DNA of 64,000 nt from Misgurnus anguillicaudatus (lineage: Eukaryota > Chordata > Actinopteri > Cypriniformes > Cobitidae): NCBI RefSeq assembly GCF_027580225.2, contig NC_073339.2, positions 42,266,501 through 42,330,500 on the forward strand, given 5' to 3'. The position numbers and the translations under genes were made by a program. Shown here piece by piece: positions 21,872 through 32,860 of this stretch (within the stretch, counting starts at the first letter, position 1; each line of letters opens with the position of its first letter). The notes under the pieces are model-generated. The model worked only from the letters and a program-made list of their open reading frames with translations, was not told the DNA's origin and did no database searches.

Positions 21872-23843
21872 TGTCACGGCTAGTCCGTGACATGTTTTGT
21901 GTATTGCACTGATCCGTCTCACCTGGACTCTCATTGACTCATTACGCCAATACACCACACCTGTCTTATGTTAATTGTCTTTGTATTTATATGCCTTGTT
22001 TCTGTCACACCGGTTGCCGGATCATTGACTACGTTTACATGCTGTCAATTTTCGGGTTTTGGTCGAGTTAAGGTCGGGTTTCGGGTTTCTGAAACATTCG
22101 GAATAACCCGTTTACATGCGTGAGCAGAGAGAGTTACCCCTGTATACGTGGAATTGGCAATATCCCGATGTAAACTGTGATTGAAAGGTAAATGCGGTGA
22201 TTTTGCGTGCGCTCACTAGTGCGCTTTGCGGTTTTACTGCCTTCATTTACTAAAATAAAAGTATTATTTAAATCCAGAACAAGCTGCACCGATGTAGAAG
22301 CAGGGTAGGCTAAGTTACATGACTTTCCTTTTTTTGATAAAAAGATTAACAAGCTATATACTAGCCTTCTTCAGCTAAATATATTTTTGAAAAAAAAATT
22401 AATTGAAGAACAATTTTCTAACAAGAAGGTTTTTAAGTGCAAATTTACAGAGCATCGGTAAATAGAGAACACAACCACGTCTTAAAGAAATTTAAATTAG
22501 ACAGTATTTATGCACCTATAAATGTACAAAACGAATGCAATAGCTTACAGAAGGCAATGAATATTTATTTATGGCATTTTCAATAATATATTAGTAGATA
22601 AATTAACATATATAAAGTATGAAAACGAATAAATCATTATTTTGGCTAAATTAAGCTGGAAAGATCGTTTTTATAATTGTCATCCTTTTAGAACAAGCTT
22701 TTATGCTATCTATAATAACTTATATTATATCCTGAGTGTTACTTGGCCGAAAATATGTAGAAATACATGCAAGTAAAAAAGTACAGAACAAAAATGTTTA
22801 CCTCACGCGGATAGAACGAAAAGGCGTTAATTAAGCGGACTGAGGACGTGCAGAAACAGTCGAGTCGGCAGATGATCATCAATGTTTAATGTTTTGCGCA
22901 GGTACTGTTGATGGTAAACTTTCATATCTAAATGTCAGGTAAGAGTCAAGTATTCAGTCAGTTAATAATAAAGCCACCGGCGTTATTGCAACATCCTAAT
23001 CCACAGAGCGGACGCTGCATACAAAGAAAAAACCTAAGGTTTTTATTTTAAGTGGTTTTAATGCTGGTAAGCAATCAGTTATATTATGCCGCTTTGTATT
23101 TGGGTGGATCAGTTAAATTAAAGTAATTTTAATCTTAGAAACTGTATCTATGCAGACGACGCTATGCAGTTATTCTGTCATCTTTCACTTTTTTCACACA
23201 TTCACTGTATTTAACGAAATATGAATAGCATAGTATTACATTTTGAATTCAAATTCACAAAAAAAAACAAGTTACTCTCATAACTATTGACAATCTATTT
23301 GAACTTCATTATACATGTATGATGTGAAAAACAAGAATGGCATAGCAATATATTAATTTAACGTGCAAAGCGCGGTTGTTGCAATTGGTTTCCTCCTCGC
23401 TCTAAAAGTGTATACAAGAAGTTCCTCTACTCAAAAGACCAAGATTCCTTGCGAATAGAACATGCGCAGAACACAAATCAATGTTCCTTTTGATGGGAAT
23501 ATCCCGATGCGCGTTTACATGACCAAAATTTCGGGCTAGAAAAGAGGTAACCCAGGGGTAATATTCGGGATTTTAAAAACAGGAATATTAGCATATTCGG
23601 GTTTTTGCCGGTGTTTACATGGACGTGCGCGACCGGGTTATTGCTAATATTCCGGATTTGAACGGGTTATTGGCTGCATGTAAACGCAGTCTCTGTCATT
23701 GTCACTGCTACCCCGTCTGTTCCCTGTCTTGGATGTTCCTGTGTTCACCGTATTCACCATCTTATCCCTCGTGTTTTATTATTAAATGTTATTTATTTTT
23801 GAACTTTGCGTTTGCGTCCTGTCTCTCCTTCCGTGTCGTGACA
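21872..23843. mobile_element. Solo LTR of a retrotransposon, interrupted by another element
   Basis: It starts TGTCACGG, ends TCGTGACA (TG...CA with short inverted ends), and is flanked by the 5-bp duplication CATGC (21867-21871 and 23844-23848). The right part has a TTATTATTAAATGTTATT stretch and a GTCCTGTCTCTCCTTCCGTG tail typical of a fish gypsy-type LTR. There are no gag or pol genes. Without the inner insertion its length would be about 300 bp. Confidence 0.75.
22027..23691. mobile_element. 1.67-kb TIR element nested in the solo LTR
   Basis: The left end GACTACGTTTACATGC is mirrored by GCATGTAAACGCAGTC. Subterminal repeats around CGGGTTTT/AACCCG and GGAATAT occur at both ends. I could not settle its target duplication. 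No recognisable protein is encoded. Confidence 0.65.
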
Positions 23844-24300
23844 CATGCCAGAATTAGGCCCATCAGTGAGGACTTCTGGGTTGGTAAAGTGCGCGAAGCC
23901 TGCTACAGTGCGGGCTTCGCCGAAGACCTCATCAAGGGTGCAAAGGGGGCGCTGATGAGCACACTTTAGAGCATAAAAATGACAGATGGTACACCCTACG
24001 GACTCGTAGACTAAGCGAGCACGCACAATTTGAGGCCAAGAGACTGAAAGTCTACATGAAATTTGCCATTTGGGACAGGGCCGTCATTTAATTTCAGAAG
24101 CAGGTTTCACTCGGATATGCGTAAGCACAAGGAAAATAAGGCAATCGCTACTTCCGTTTTATGCCGACTTTAAGTTGATTAAAAGCAAGCAAACTCTCAT
24201 ATCATTACTGAAAGATTGCCTTGAAAAGCTTGCTTGATCATTCCATACCTTCCTATTTTCTCTTTTATACCAGGTACCAGCATCAGTTATATTTCATCCC

Positions 24301-24562
24301 TACTGAAAAATCCAGCTAAGACCAGCATAAGCTGGTGAGCTGGTTTTAGCTGGTCTTCCGGCTTGGCTTTAGCTGGTATTGCTGATGTAGCAAGCTGGTC
24401 TAGCTGTGTTTTGGTCACTTTTTAAGCTGGTCTAGCAGGAGCTGGTCACCCTGGACGACCAGCTGACCCACCAGCTTGACCAGCTTTGCCAGGCTGGAAG
24501 GATCAGCTTAAACCAGCTACTACCACCTTAAACCAGCTAAAACCAGCTACCAGCTTTCAGTA
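24301..24562. repeat. AGCTGGT-rich palindromic element
   Basis: TACTGAAAAATCCAGC on the left and ACCAGCTTTCAGTA on the right enclose many copies of AGCTGGT/ACCAGCT in both orientations. A common fish repeat type; no gene. Confidence 0.7.
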
Positions 24563-24765
24563 AGGATAAATACAACGGTTACAGTTATTCCGAGAAGAAA
24601 TGTTTAACTGGAAAGTTAACTTTTACTGTACACGTGTACTCTTTATTTGTTTTGCCTTTTCATTTCTTGGAATTAATGGGAAGCATTTCTGCAGTGCAAT
24701 ACGAAAGGTGTTTGACGTTTTGTTTTTGTAGGCCTACATTAAAATTCAATTGTTGATTTGCTTTG

Positions 24766-25211
24766 CACTGCAAAAAATGATTTTCAAGAAAACATTTTTA
24801 GTATTTTTGTCTTGTTTTTAGTAAAAATATCAAAAAATTCTTAAAATAAGATGCTTTTTCTTGATGCGCAAAACGACCCAAGAAAATAAGTCTAGTTTTT
24901 AGACCTAAACAATCAAATTTAAGTGATTTTGTGCATAAAACAAGCAAAAAAGTCTGCCAATGGGGTAAGCAACAAATCTAAAAAACACTAAATAAAAAAA
25001 AATGTCAAGAAAAATTTGCTTACCCCATTGGCAGATTTTTTTGCTTGTTTTATGCACAAAATCACTTAATTTTGATTTATTGGTCTAAAAACTAGATTTA
25101 TTTTCTTGGCTTGTTTTGCTCATTAAGAAAAAGCATCTTAATTTAAGAAGTTTTAGATATTTTTACTGAAAACAAGACAAAATGTTTTCTTGAAAATCAT
25201 TTTTTGCAGTG
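24766..25211. mobile_element. Foldback element with CACTGCAAAAAATGATTTTC ends
   Basis: The arms mirror each other for nearly their full length, including TTGTCTTGTTTTTAGTA / ACTGAAAACAAGACAA and GCCAATGGGGTAAGCAA around the centre. Confidence 0.8.
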
Positions 25212-26498
25212 CACTTTGAAGTGTCAGCAATTTCTGATTGTCTAATTGTGACCTTCCTAGCAAAAAATCGATTGTGAAATGTAAACAACAGTGTTGTCAA
25301 GTCATGATAGTCATGACAGAGCAACACCCCTTTTATCTGGTCTGCAGGTGGCTGTCTCCACCTAGTGTCTTCTGTATGATAAGGCATGAATCTCTCATCA
25401 AACTGCTTGAACCATCAATATCGCTCCCTTTAAGAAAACATGTATTTAGGCTGAAACTGTTTATTTCCCCACTATCTTTATCATTAAACTCGCCTGATTT
25501 TGAAAACTGGTTTATGTCCTCAGGGCATCATGTTGACAACGTTTCAATCAACCAATTAGATTTCAGAAATAAGTTTAAGTTTGTTTCAAGTTTAAGCTTA
25601 CAACCAGAATTAACTGCTTTTAGACCGTTGTTTTTCACTTATCATTTCCCTCTGATTTTAGGGTTTAGTTATGGTTAGGTTTGGGGTTTGGGTTGGGATT
25701 AGGTTTCATTTACAAAAATGCTGTCCTTGGGTCAACATTAGATGTTGCCCTGCCCTTACCAAAATTAATCATGGTTTTACTAGAGTTCAGAAATACATGG
25801 TTACTGTAGTTACTAGTTAGTTAAACCGATATTTTGCAGCTTATGTTGTCCATCATTTTTTCTGTGTTTCTCCTGCATCTATTAATGTAAAGCTGCTTTG
25901 AAACAATTAAACAATTGTGAAAAGTGCTATATAAATCAAATTGAATGGTTATTCACTTTACTACAAAAAAAAAAAAAACATGATTAAATTTTTGTAAGAT
26001 TGAGGACATCTCTCACTTGGCAAAATCAGTCACTAAAGTCACTAAAAGACAACTTTCTTCCCAATGACTCCATTCTACAACGATTCACTGGTCTTATTTC
26101 GATTTTCGGGAGGATGGGTTAGTGTATGTGTCCATTTAGTGCAGCAGGTAGAAGACAAAGATGATGTAAATATAATAAATATGATTTATTGAATAATCAT
26201 AGTTGCATTCTCAACAAGTTAGCATTTTAGCACTTCCGGTTCTCTCGTCCTGAAGTCAATCGGTTCTTTGGTTAAATGGCTTTGATAAGAACTTGGGTTA
26301 ACACAGGCTGATATATTTTCACGTTTTACTCCACGACATAAAACACCAGTAAACCCCCACTCATGATTCTTAACATTTTTCACATTGAGTTTTTGTTGAT
26401 GTGAAGCTTTCTTCCACATAAAATTCTTCATCCCGGCAGCTTTTGTATTATAATATTTTCTTTTACTTCAAAAGCTTATTGACTCAAATATTTTTTAG
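25212..26498. other. Stretch before the LITAF-like coding exons, no gene recognised
   Basis: Several open frames occur but none has a recognisable motif or splice signals in agreement. It holds a poly-A tract at about 25964-25978 and the short duplicated block near 26152-26215. Confidence 0.4.
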
Positions 26499-26511
26499 AT
26501 CCAGTAAACAG

Positions 26512-26671
26512 ATGGATATTCCTTCATATCCGGCTGCTATTGATACCACCCCCCCACCCCCCTCCTACAATGAGATCGATGGGCCTGGTCTTTATCCCCC
26601 CTCTCCACCACCCTTATACACAGAGGCCATATCACTACCTATCTACAAGGAGACGAGTTCTGCACCTGCAG
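26512..26671 (+). CDS. LITAF-like coding exon 1
   Basis: An acceptor (TATTTTTTAG) at 26498 starts the exon at 26499, with 13 bases of 5' UTR before the ATG. It encodes the proline-rich region. The donor GT at 26672 is followed almost at once by a transposon end. Confidence 0.85.
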
Positions 26672-28840
26672 GTAAAGGCTGCGTCCAAATACCCACACTT
26701 GTGGTCTTTGCACTTGATCACTTGTCTACTTACATGGCATAAAGATCGTGGATGCAGAAATATTCACCCGATGAGACATTAGTTACTTTAGCAAGTGTAA
26801 AAATGTCAATCCAGGTTGTGGCAGCAATTTGTGCCGAAACATATTTGTTTTTTATTTAGGCTACTTAAAATATACATTTTGAAGGTCATTAAAATGAACA
26901 CATAAACACTCTGAAACGAAGATTTGCTGAACTAATTTTGCACTATTTTGTGCATGCAGCTTTAGTTATGTTTATTGTTTATTTAGTAGTCTCTAAATAA
27001 ACCACACAATTAATGTTGTTTTGATTTGATAAAAGCAGTTGCAGCTATTATAGAAACTACATAAGAATGTTTGCACAAATGAAATGTTAAAAGTTTCTCG
27101 TAAGGTTTGGGCAAAAGATTAACGATTTATACATCCTAGAACATGATGCATGATGGGATACGCTTTTGGGACAGACTCGAGTGTCACGCCGGAAATAGAT
27201 AGAGAAGGTGTCCGTCAGTGTGAACTCCTCCCTTCCGTCGTCTGATTGGTCTGATTGCTCTTTCGCAAGGACTTCTGGGTTGGTAAAGTACGCAAAGCCT
27301 GCTGCAGTGCGGGCTTCGCTGAAGACCGCATCATGGGTGCAAAGGAGGCACTGATGAGCACACTTCAAAGTGTAAAAATGACAGATGGGACACCCTACGG
27401 ACTCGTAGACTAAGCGAGCACGCGCAATTTAAGGCCACGAGACCGAAAGTCCACATGAAGTGCGCCATTTGGGACAGGGCATATCTTTCTGTCGTGTGCA
27501 CATGCTCTCTAGTGGCCACGACTGCAAGTGTGGGTATTTGAACGCAACCTGAGTTTCCTAAAACATTTCACCAATTACTATGTGATAGCAAAGCTAGGAC
27601 AGGCAATACCATTTTATCTAATAACTTACATGTTTTTCAAAAATGTTTATAGACACATTTCAGCAGTTTCCAAGAACAGCTGAAGCAAACCAATTTCCAG
27701 TCCTCAATATGCCCAGAATTGAGATGGTCAACTATAGTGAGCGAGGTAAGAGCATAAAAGTGTACAGTTCTTTTAATGTGTAGTCTACTGTTTACGGTTT
27801 ATGAAAGAAAGTAGTATCAACGCCCCTTTAAGTCGACCGCCTAGGCGGCCGGCCATATTTGTAATTTGAGTCCGGACAGCTATTTTAGTCATACATGACC
27901 AAGTCCTATTCACTTGAACAGGGAAATGAAAATATCTCTAAAATAGCTCACTAATGTCCCAATCAAACAACAATTAAACCTGACATCGACTGTACACTCT
28001 TACTACTACTACTAAGTACCTCACAATAGCCCCGCCACAGAATATCATTAGTCTTTAATGATTGATGATTGGCTCTTTTTACAGCAAGGTGCACTTTCCC
28101 CATTCAAGCATTAATACAGTATTAAAACAGTAAATTATAGTAAAATGTATTAATTATATAGTCTTTGGTAGTATACACATTGTCAAACACCCTTTGCTTT
28201 TTACTGTTAAAGTGTCCATACACCAGATGGTGAGGAATGAAGCTCCTCAGGTGATTGTGGTTCAGCCACAGCACTTTGCTGTTGCATTGGGTGACATACC
28301 CACAGCGACTGTTTGTCAATACTGTCAAAAAAACATCCTGACTGTTGTTAAATATAAACCTGGTTGGTCTGCATGGTGCATGTGCGTCCTAATATCTCTA
28401 CTTGGGTAAGTGAAAAATCGGCACTGTCAAATAATTAAAACAGTCCATATACAGTAGCTGTCACTGGGGCAGTATCCTTGAAATAAAGTCCTGGTATGTA
28501 CCATAAAGCTATAGATATGTATACATTTGGTTCCAATATGTACCTTTAAACTAATATGCACTCTTTGGTACCAGTGTGTAGCTTTGAAGTACTGATATGA
28601 ACACTTAAGGTTTCCATTTTGTAGGGTACCATCCCAGTGACCGCTAGGGACCATTTTGACCATTTCTTCTGACAGTGTATGGTTGTATAGTTTCTCCATG
28701 TGTCTGTAATCTTTCTCATGATGTTTTACAGGCTCATTTGTGGATTTTGCCTCATCCCTTTCTGTGTCAGGGGCTTCCAAGATGCCCATCATTCCTGTCC
28801 TTATTGCCACAAGCACTTAGGAATATATACACGGAAATGA
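26512..28840 (+). CDS. LITAF-domain protein (LITAF/CDIP1-like), four coding exons
   Basis: The coding exons are 26512-26671, 27653-27745, 28213-28405 and 28732-28840, giving 184 residues. The N-terminal third is rich in proline and tyrosine and holds PPSY within PPPPSYNEI (residues 14-22) plus PSPPPLYTEA, the kind of motif that recruits WW-domain NEDD4-type ubiquitin ligases in LITAF. The C-terminal LITAF domain has the first zinc knuckle CQYC at 119-122, a hydrophobic membrane-dipping stretch of about 28 residues (WSAWCMCVLISLLG, then LICGFCLIPFCV), and the second knuckle HHSCPYCHKHLG with CPYC at 171-174. Family members sit on the cytosolic face of late endosomes/lysosomes and bind zinc through these cysteines. 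Exon phases (1, 1, 2) all join cleanly. The gene may be one of several fish LITAF-like paralogues, so I give no symbol. Confidence 0.88.
26676..27550. mobile_element. TIR element in intron 1 of the LITAF-like gene
   Basis: The left end AGGCTGCGTCCAAATACCCA is mirrored by TGGGTATTTGAACGCAACCT. Its right part matches the element ending at 24080. It begins only four bases after the exon-intron border. Confidence 0.7.
27653..27745 (+). CDS. LITAF-like coding exon 2
   Basis: The acceptor is TTTATAG and the donor GTAAGA. It encodes DTFQQFPRTAEANQFPVLNM and PRIEMVNYSER, linker sequence with no known motif. Confidence 0.8.
28213..28405 (+). CDS. LITAF-like coding exon 3 (first zinc knuckle)
   Basis: The acceptor is CTGTTAAAG and the donor GTAAGT at 28406. 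It carries TATVCQYCQKNILTVVKY and the start of the hydrophobic segment. Confidence 0.87.
28448..28690. repeat. Small palindromic repeat in LITAF-like intron 3
   Basis: GTCACTGGGGCAGTATCC on the left and GGTACCATCCCAGTGACC on the right, with repeated GGTAC/GTACC words between. A related, worn copy lies at 46733-46905. Confidence 0.5.
28732..28840 (+). CDS. LITAF-like coding exon 4 (second zinc knuckle)
   Basis: The acceptor is GTTTTACAG. It encodes LICGFCLIPFCVRGFQDAHH then SCPYCHKHLGIYTRK and TGA. Confidence 0.88.
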
Positions 28841-29924
28841 ACAAATACGTCTATTATGTACCTGTTACAAGCCTCTAACCCAGACAATCTGTATTACAAT
28901 CATTATATACACATTTTATGAAAAATATCTAGCTACCACCACTATAAAAGATCACAGTTTGTAGCCAAAAAGTTAAATGAACACTGCTGCTTATATGGCT
29001 CTATACAAAGTGTTAAAAAGTAACACTGAAGCAGGTTTAAAGCTGCAGTCTGTAACTTTTTCCTCTCTATCACCACCTCTGTTTGAAACCTAAAATTTCA
29101 ACTTAATTGGAGAGTTATTTTCTAAACATGGATATTGAGTTTAACCTCTTAACTACTGCTTTCAGAACAAGAAGAAATGTGCTTAACTATTCCAGCACCC
29201 ACACGCATGATTTAGTAGACAAACCTTCCTTCTTTCTGTCAATTTGACATTATCACAAAATGTATCTTCTAAGAAAATGCAAACATGAAAGGGAATATAT
29301 TAAAGAGATATTCTTTTCATAAGATTCGCATAAGGCTTCTTTGCTCATATTTACTAATGAGGGGTAATTTTGACCAGTACTGTATGTGTATCACAATGGT
29401 TTGCAATAAATGAACAATATTAATGCTGATAAAATCTAATAGTCAAAACTTCAAATAGTCAAAGTTGCAGGGCAGTGCAGATAGCAGAGAGATTTTTCAA
29501 AGGGAAGGTGTCACTTTTTTTCCCATAGAAAATGTGAAACATGTCGGTTATATAGTTTTCCTTTTTTTTTAAATATAACATTAGTATTAGTGATATTAAA
29601 TAGTTATTGTAATTTTAAGCTTTTATTGTAATCTTCTTTTATTGTTAAGCGTATCTCAGTGTTTTGATATATTGTAGTGTAGTGTTGTGTAATGATCAAA
29701 TGACATGCAGATAAAATGAATAAATCTTTTTTTTGCCAGTAAGTGTTTTATTTAATTTTTTTAATTTTAAAATTACTTATTTACATTTTATGTAAATTTA
29801 ATTCTGATAAATAAATTGTTTTCTACTCACGAACCACCTGCGATTCCCTTTTTTGACAACCCCCGTTTGTCAAACCCTGGGCTACAGGAACAACAGGAGT
29901 TACGAAACATGGCCGTTTGACGAT
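28841..29924. other. Downstream region of the LITAF-like gene
   Basis: It contains a piece of a family F/T element (about 29040-29230: TCTCTATCACCACCTCTGTTT) and AT-rich sequence. I see no gene. Confidence 0.4.
29405..29410 (+). terminator. Possible polyadenylation signal of the LITAF-like gene
   Basis: This AATAAA lies about 560 bases after the stop codon, the first good match I see. Others downstream (near 29720) are possible. Confidence 0.35.
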
Positions 29925-29925
29925 A

Positions 29926-30263
29926 GACTGTAAGAAAAATTACGTAGTTTTTACGGAGAAATACTGGCAGCTGTGGTTACCAGACCAATCCTGTAAAAAA
30001 ATACAACTTAAAACCGTAAAAACAACACCATCACAGTTGTATGCATTACAACAAACTTTTGTAAATTTTACAAATCTTACCTGTATACAGAATTTCTTTG
30101 ATTTATTAACTGTTTAGAAACTCTTATTTTTTTAATGGTAAAATGCAGATGTGATTGCCAGAAAACCGCCTTAAAATACATGAACATGTAAACAACTTTT
30201 TGTATTTCATTAATTAATATAATTTTATTCATATTATAATATATGCTGAAAACCACTATAATC
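29926..30263. mobile_element. Left fragment of a family C element
   Basis: It matches the first 330 bases of the copy at 44022 (ATACTGGCAGCTGTGG, CTTAAAACCGTAAAAACAAC, CAGAAAACCGCCTTAAA) and stops abruptly at the next element. Confidence 0.65.
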
Positions 30264-30901
30264 TAGTGATGGTCGTTTCGTTTTCGAAGCACTGCTTCAT
30301 GAGGCTTCGAAACATTTACGAATCTTTTGTTTCGAATCAGTGGTTCGGAGCTTGTTTCAAACTGGCCCAAGTCACGTGATTTTAGCAAACGAGGCTTCAT
30401 TACGTCATAACTGTTTCAAAACGTTTCGAAAATCCGATGGTTCACCACTAGGGGGAGTTGATCACATGACCAGTGTCTAATATGTTTAGGTGAACTCCGG
30501 TCAGTTTTTTATGCAAGTTCATAAAACATTTATCCTTCTAACTAATAACACTGCCATGTTGTCTAGTTTTTGTTTATAGACAGATTTAATGACAAAAATG
30601 TGCATAATTAAAAGGGTAGTTAGTTTTAATGATTTGTTTGCCCTAAATAAAACTAAAAACACATAATACACTTTTAACTATGTACTTAATTAAGTAAATA
30701 AACATATTTTAATACAAATCTTGCTATTATTTTGTCAAAAAAAAGTGTAAAATGTTTGGACATATCTGCTTTACGCTTTTTTGACCAGCAGGGGTCGCCA
30801 GCGTGTGTGGTGTTTCGAACTGCTTCGAAAACCGAATCAATTTTCGAAGCAATTTGTTCAATTGATTCGAAACTTCGAAAAGCTTCGTTTCTCCCATCAC
30901 T
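30264..30901. mobile_element. hAT-like element with TAGTGATGG ends
   Basis: TAGTGATGGTCGTTTCG is mirrored by CGTTTCTCCCATCACTA. TTCGAA-rich subterminal repeats fill both ends. I find no clear 8-bp duplication; the two flanks come from different repeat families. Confidence 0.6.
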
Positions 30902-31020
30902 ACAAAATACCATATAGATAATTTATTATAACATGTTAAAAATGTTATAATATAAAATTTTTAAAATTGCCACTTTGTAGGAGGGGATGCACCCTGCACA
31001 AGAGGGGCCAAACAAGGGGT
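30902..31020. mobile_element. Fragment of a family A element (inverse orientation)
   Basis: The CATATAGATAATTTATTATAACATG and GCCACTTTGTAGG words are the inverse of those near the right end of family A copies. Only part of the longer word is diagnostic. Confidence 0.45.
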
Positions 31021-31062
31021 CTTGCTGAAAAGTTTAAGAAGCTATTGTCTAAATTTAATCAT

Positions 31063-32860
31063 TTTAGTTCATAATAATTAAAAAAAAAATATTTACATCA
31101 AGTTCTATGCTATTTTCACACCCACTGATGAAGACATTTCCTTAACTGTAAATCACTTAAAGAGCTGATCCTAGAGAAACAGAAGACAACAATGACATGG
31201 ATTTGATATAAGATCACAATTTAGTCAAAGCTTCATTAAATATGTATATAAATATTGTCAAACACTTATTTTATTGCATCCACAGGCTGTTACATTCACT
31301 ACACGTGGTTGAAAGGCACATCCCAGATAGCATGCAAACCATTGAAACAAAGTTAAAAACAGTTGATTTGTCAATGTTAACTGCATTGAATCAATATCAG
31401 GTTGTCACCCTCCATTAATATTGAAAAAAATATTGAGATTTCAACAAATCACCATTATTGTGATCATTGCTTTAGTTGGGTCCTTGACTCTTGACATTCA
31501 CTAAGTTAAATCTTTCTTTTCTTTTTTTAAGTGTTTGTAAACACATATGTAGAAATGCATGTGCATTGGAAAAGAAAGATATGTTTAAAAGTTAAGTTGA
31601 AACTGATTGCTTTTTATGAAGAAGTCAAGATTGTATAAAATTAAGCTGCTTTACATGATTATGTTGATCCATTTTTGACATTTATAATTGTTTTGGTTTG
31701 TAAATACACTGTGACAAGACACACAGAAAAATTGCTGACACATTCAAACATCATTACTCATCCTACAAATCTCGACAATGGTGACAATCATCAAACAAAT
31801 TCATATAAAACGATCAACTGCAGTGCATGCTGGGAGTTATAAATTAGTTTAGTACTACGATGATACCCAGCATGCACTGCAGCATGAAGCTTTCTTTTGT
31901 TGATCGTCACCATTGATGAGATTCATTGACCGATTCATGATGTCAGAGATAGATTCAGTAGTTTAACTTTTCAAATGTGTTTTTGTAATTCTCGAAATAA
32001 CAGACCTGACACTGTTTTCAACTAGTACTGTAAAATCCATTTTTTGCATAACTTTAACAGTATTTCATTAATATCATTTAGGTATATCTACAAGAATTAA
32101 ACTACTTGATAACATTAGATCTTTGTTTTCTTTGCAATAGCAGATGCATTCTAAAACACTGCTTCAGCAGCCAAAGAAAACTTACCATTAAAACACAAGA
32201 GTAAAGGGCCCAACTAAAGCAAACACTGATCACGATAATGGTGATTTGTTGAAAATTCAATATTTTTTCAATTTTAATGGAGGTTGCAAACCTGATATTG
32301 ATTCAATGGTATATTAACATTGACAATTCAACGATTTTTAACATTGTTTCAATGGTTGCATGCTATCTGGGATACCTATCTGGGATGCGCACATAGAAAA
32401 TATAGACAGGTAAACAGGTAGAGTGAGTCAAATACTGTATAAGGAAGTCTCAACACTAAGGTAAGAATAAATCACCTATGGTAGTTATATTGTTTTTTAT
32501 ACACTTATTTAAGGAGATAAATGGTTTGAGGTGAAGTAAAAACAGTAAAAGATCATGAAGTTTGTGATAGTAATTCAATGTAACTTAAACTATAAAATGT
32601 AAATTATGTGAATCACATAGTGATACAGGTAAAACTTTTGTAAACACAGGTCACTATTCTTAGCTCCTTACATACACTGTAAAAATGCTAGGTTGTTTCA
32701 ATCAAAATGGGTCAAATATGAGAAATTTGTGATGCTGGTTTATAAATCTAGATTTTTTTATTTCAAACCAATTACTACAAATAGCATTCATGTAAAAGTG
32801 ATTGCAAAATCTACTTGAAAAGAAGTTATATTTATACACAATAGCATATTTATTCAGACC
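31063..32860 (+). promoter_or_regulatory. Duplicated upstream segment (copy 2), orphan 5' region
   Basis: This is the second copy of 18811-19533, interrupted by a family J element at 31322-32371. The AACACTAAG/GTAAGAATAA donor is kept at 32461. No LITAF-type coding exon follows before the first SMCO3-like promoter, so this copy may be a remnant of a lost paralogue or may feed another transcript. Confidence 0.3.
31322..32371. mobile_element. Inverted-repeat element with CCCAGATAGCATGC ends (family J, copy 1)
   Basis: The left end CCCAGATAGCATGCAAACC is mirrored by GGTTGCATGCTATCTGGG. The uninterrupted copy at 19070 shows the empty site GGCACATACCT, indicating a 2-bp AT duplication. The middle has TGCAGTGCATGCTGGGA and its inverse. 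Confidence 0.8.

Larger units (their letters stand above)
21722..24080. mobile_element. TIR element with CCTTGTCCCAAATGGC ends, carrying nested insertions
   Basis: The left end CCTTGTCCCAAATGGC and right end GCCATTTGGGACAGGG are inverted. The subterminal right part (ACTTCTGGGTTGGTAAAGT and CACCCTACGGACTCGTAGAC) is nearly identical to part of the element at 26676-27550. A solo LTR sits inside it. Confidence 0.7.

Noticed and set aside
24301..24562. CRISPR-like array from repeated AGCTGGT
   Set aside because: Irregular spacing, both orientations and eukaryotic context; it is a palindromic interspersed repeat.
25238..25678. 146-codon open frame
   Set aside because: No recognised motif, no splice or promoter support; treated as chance.
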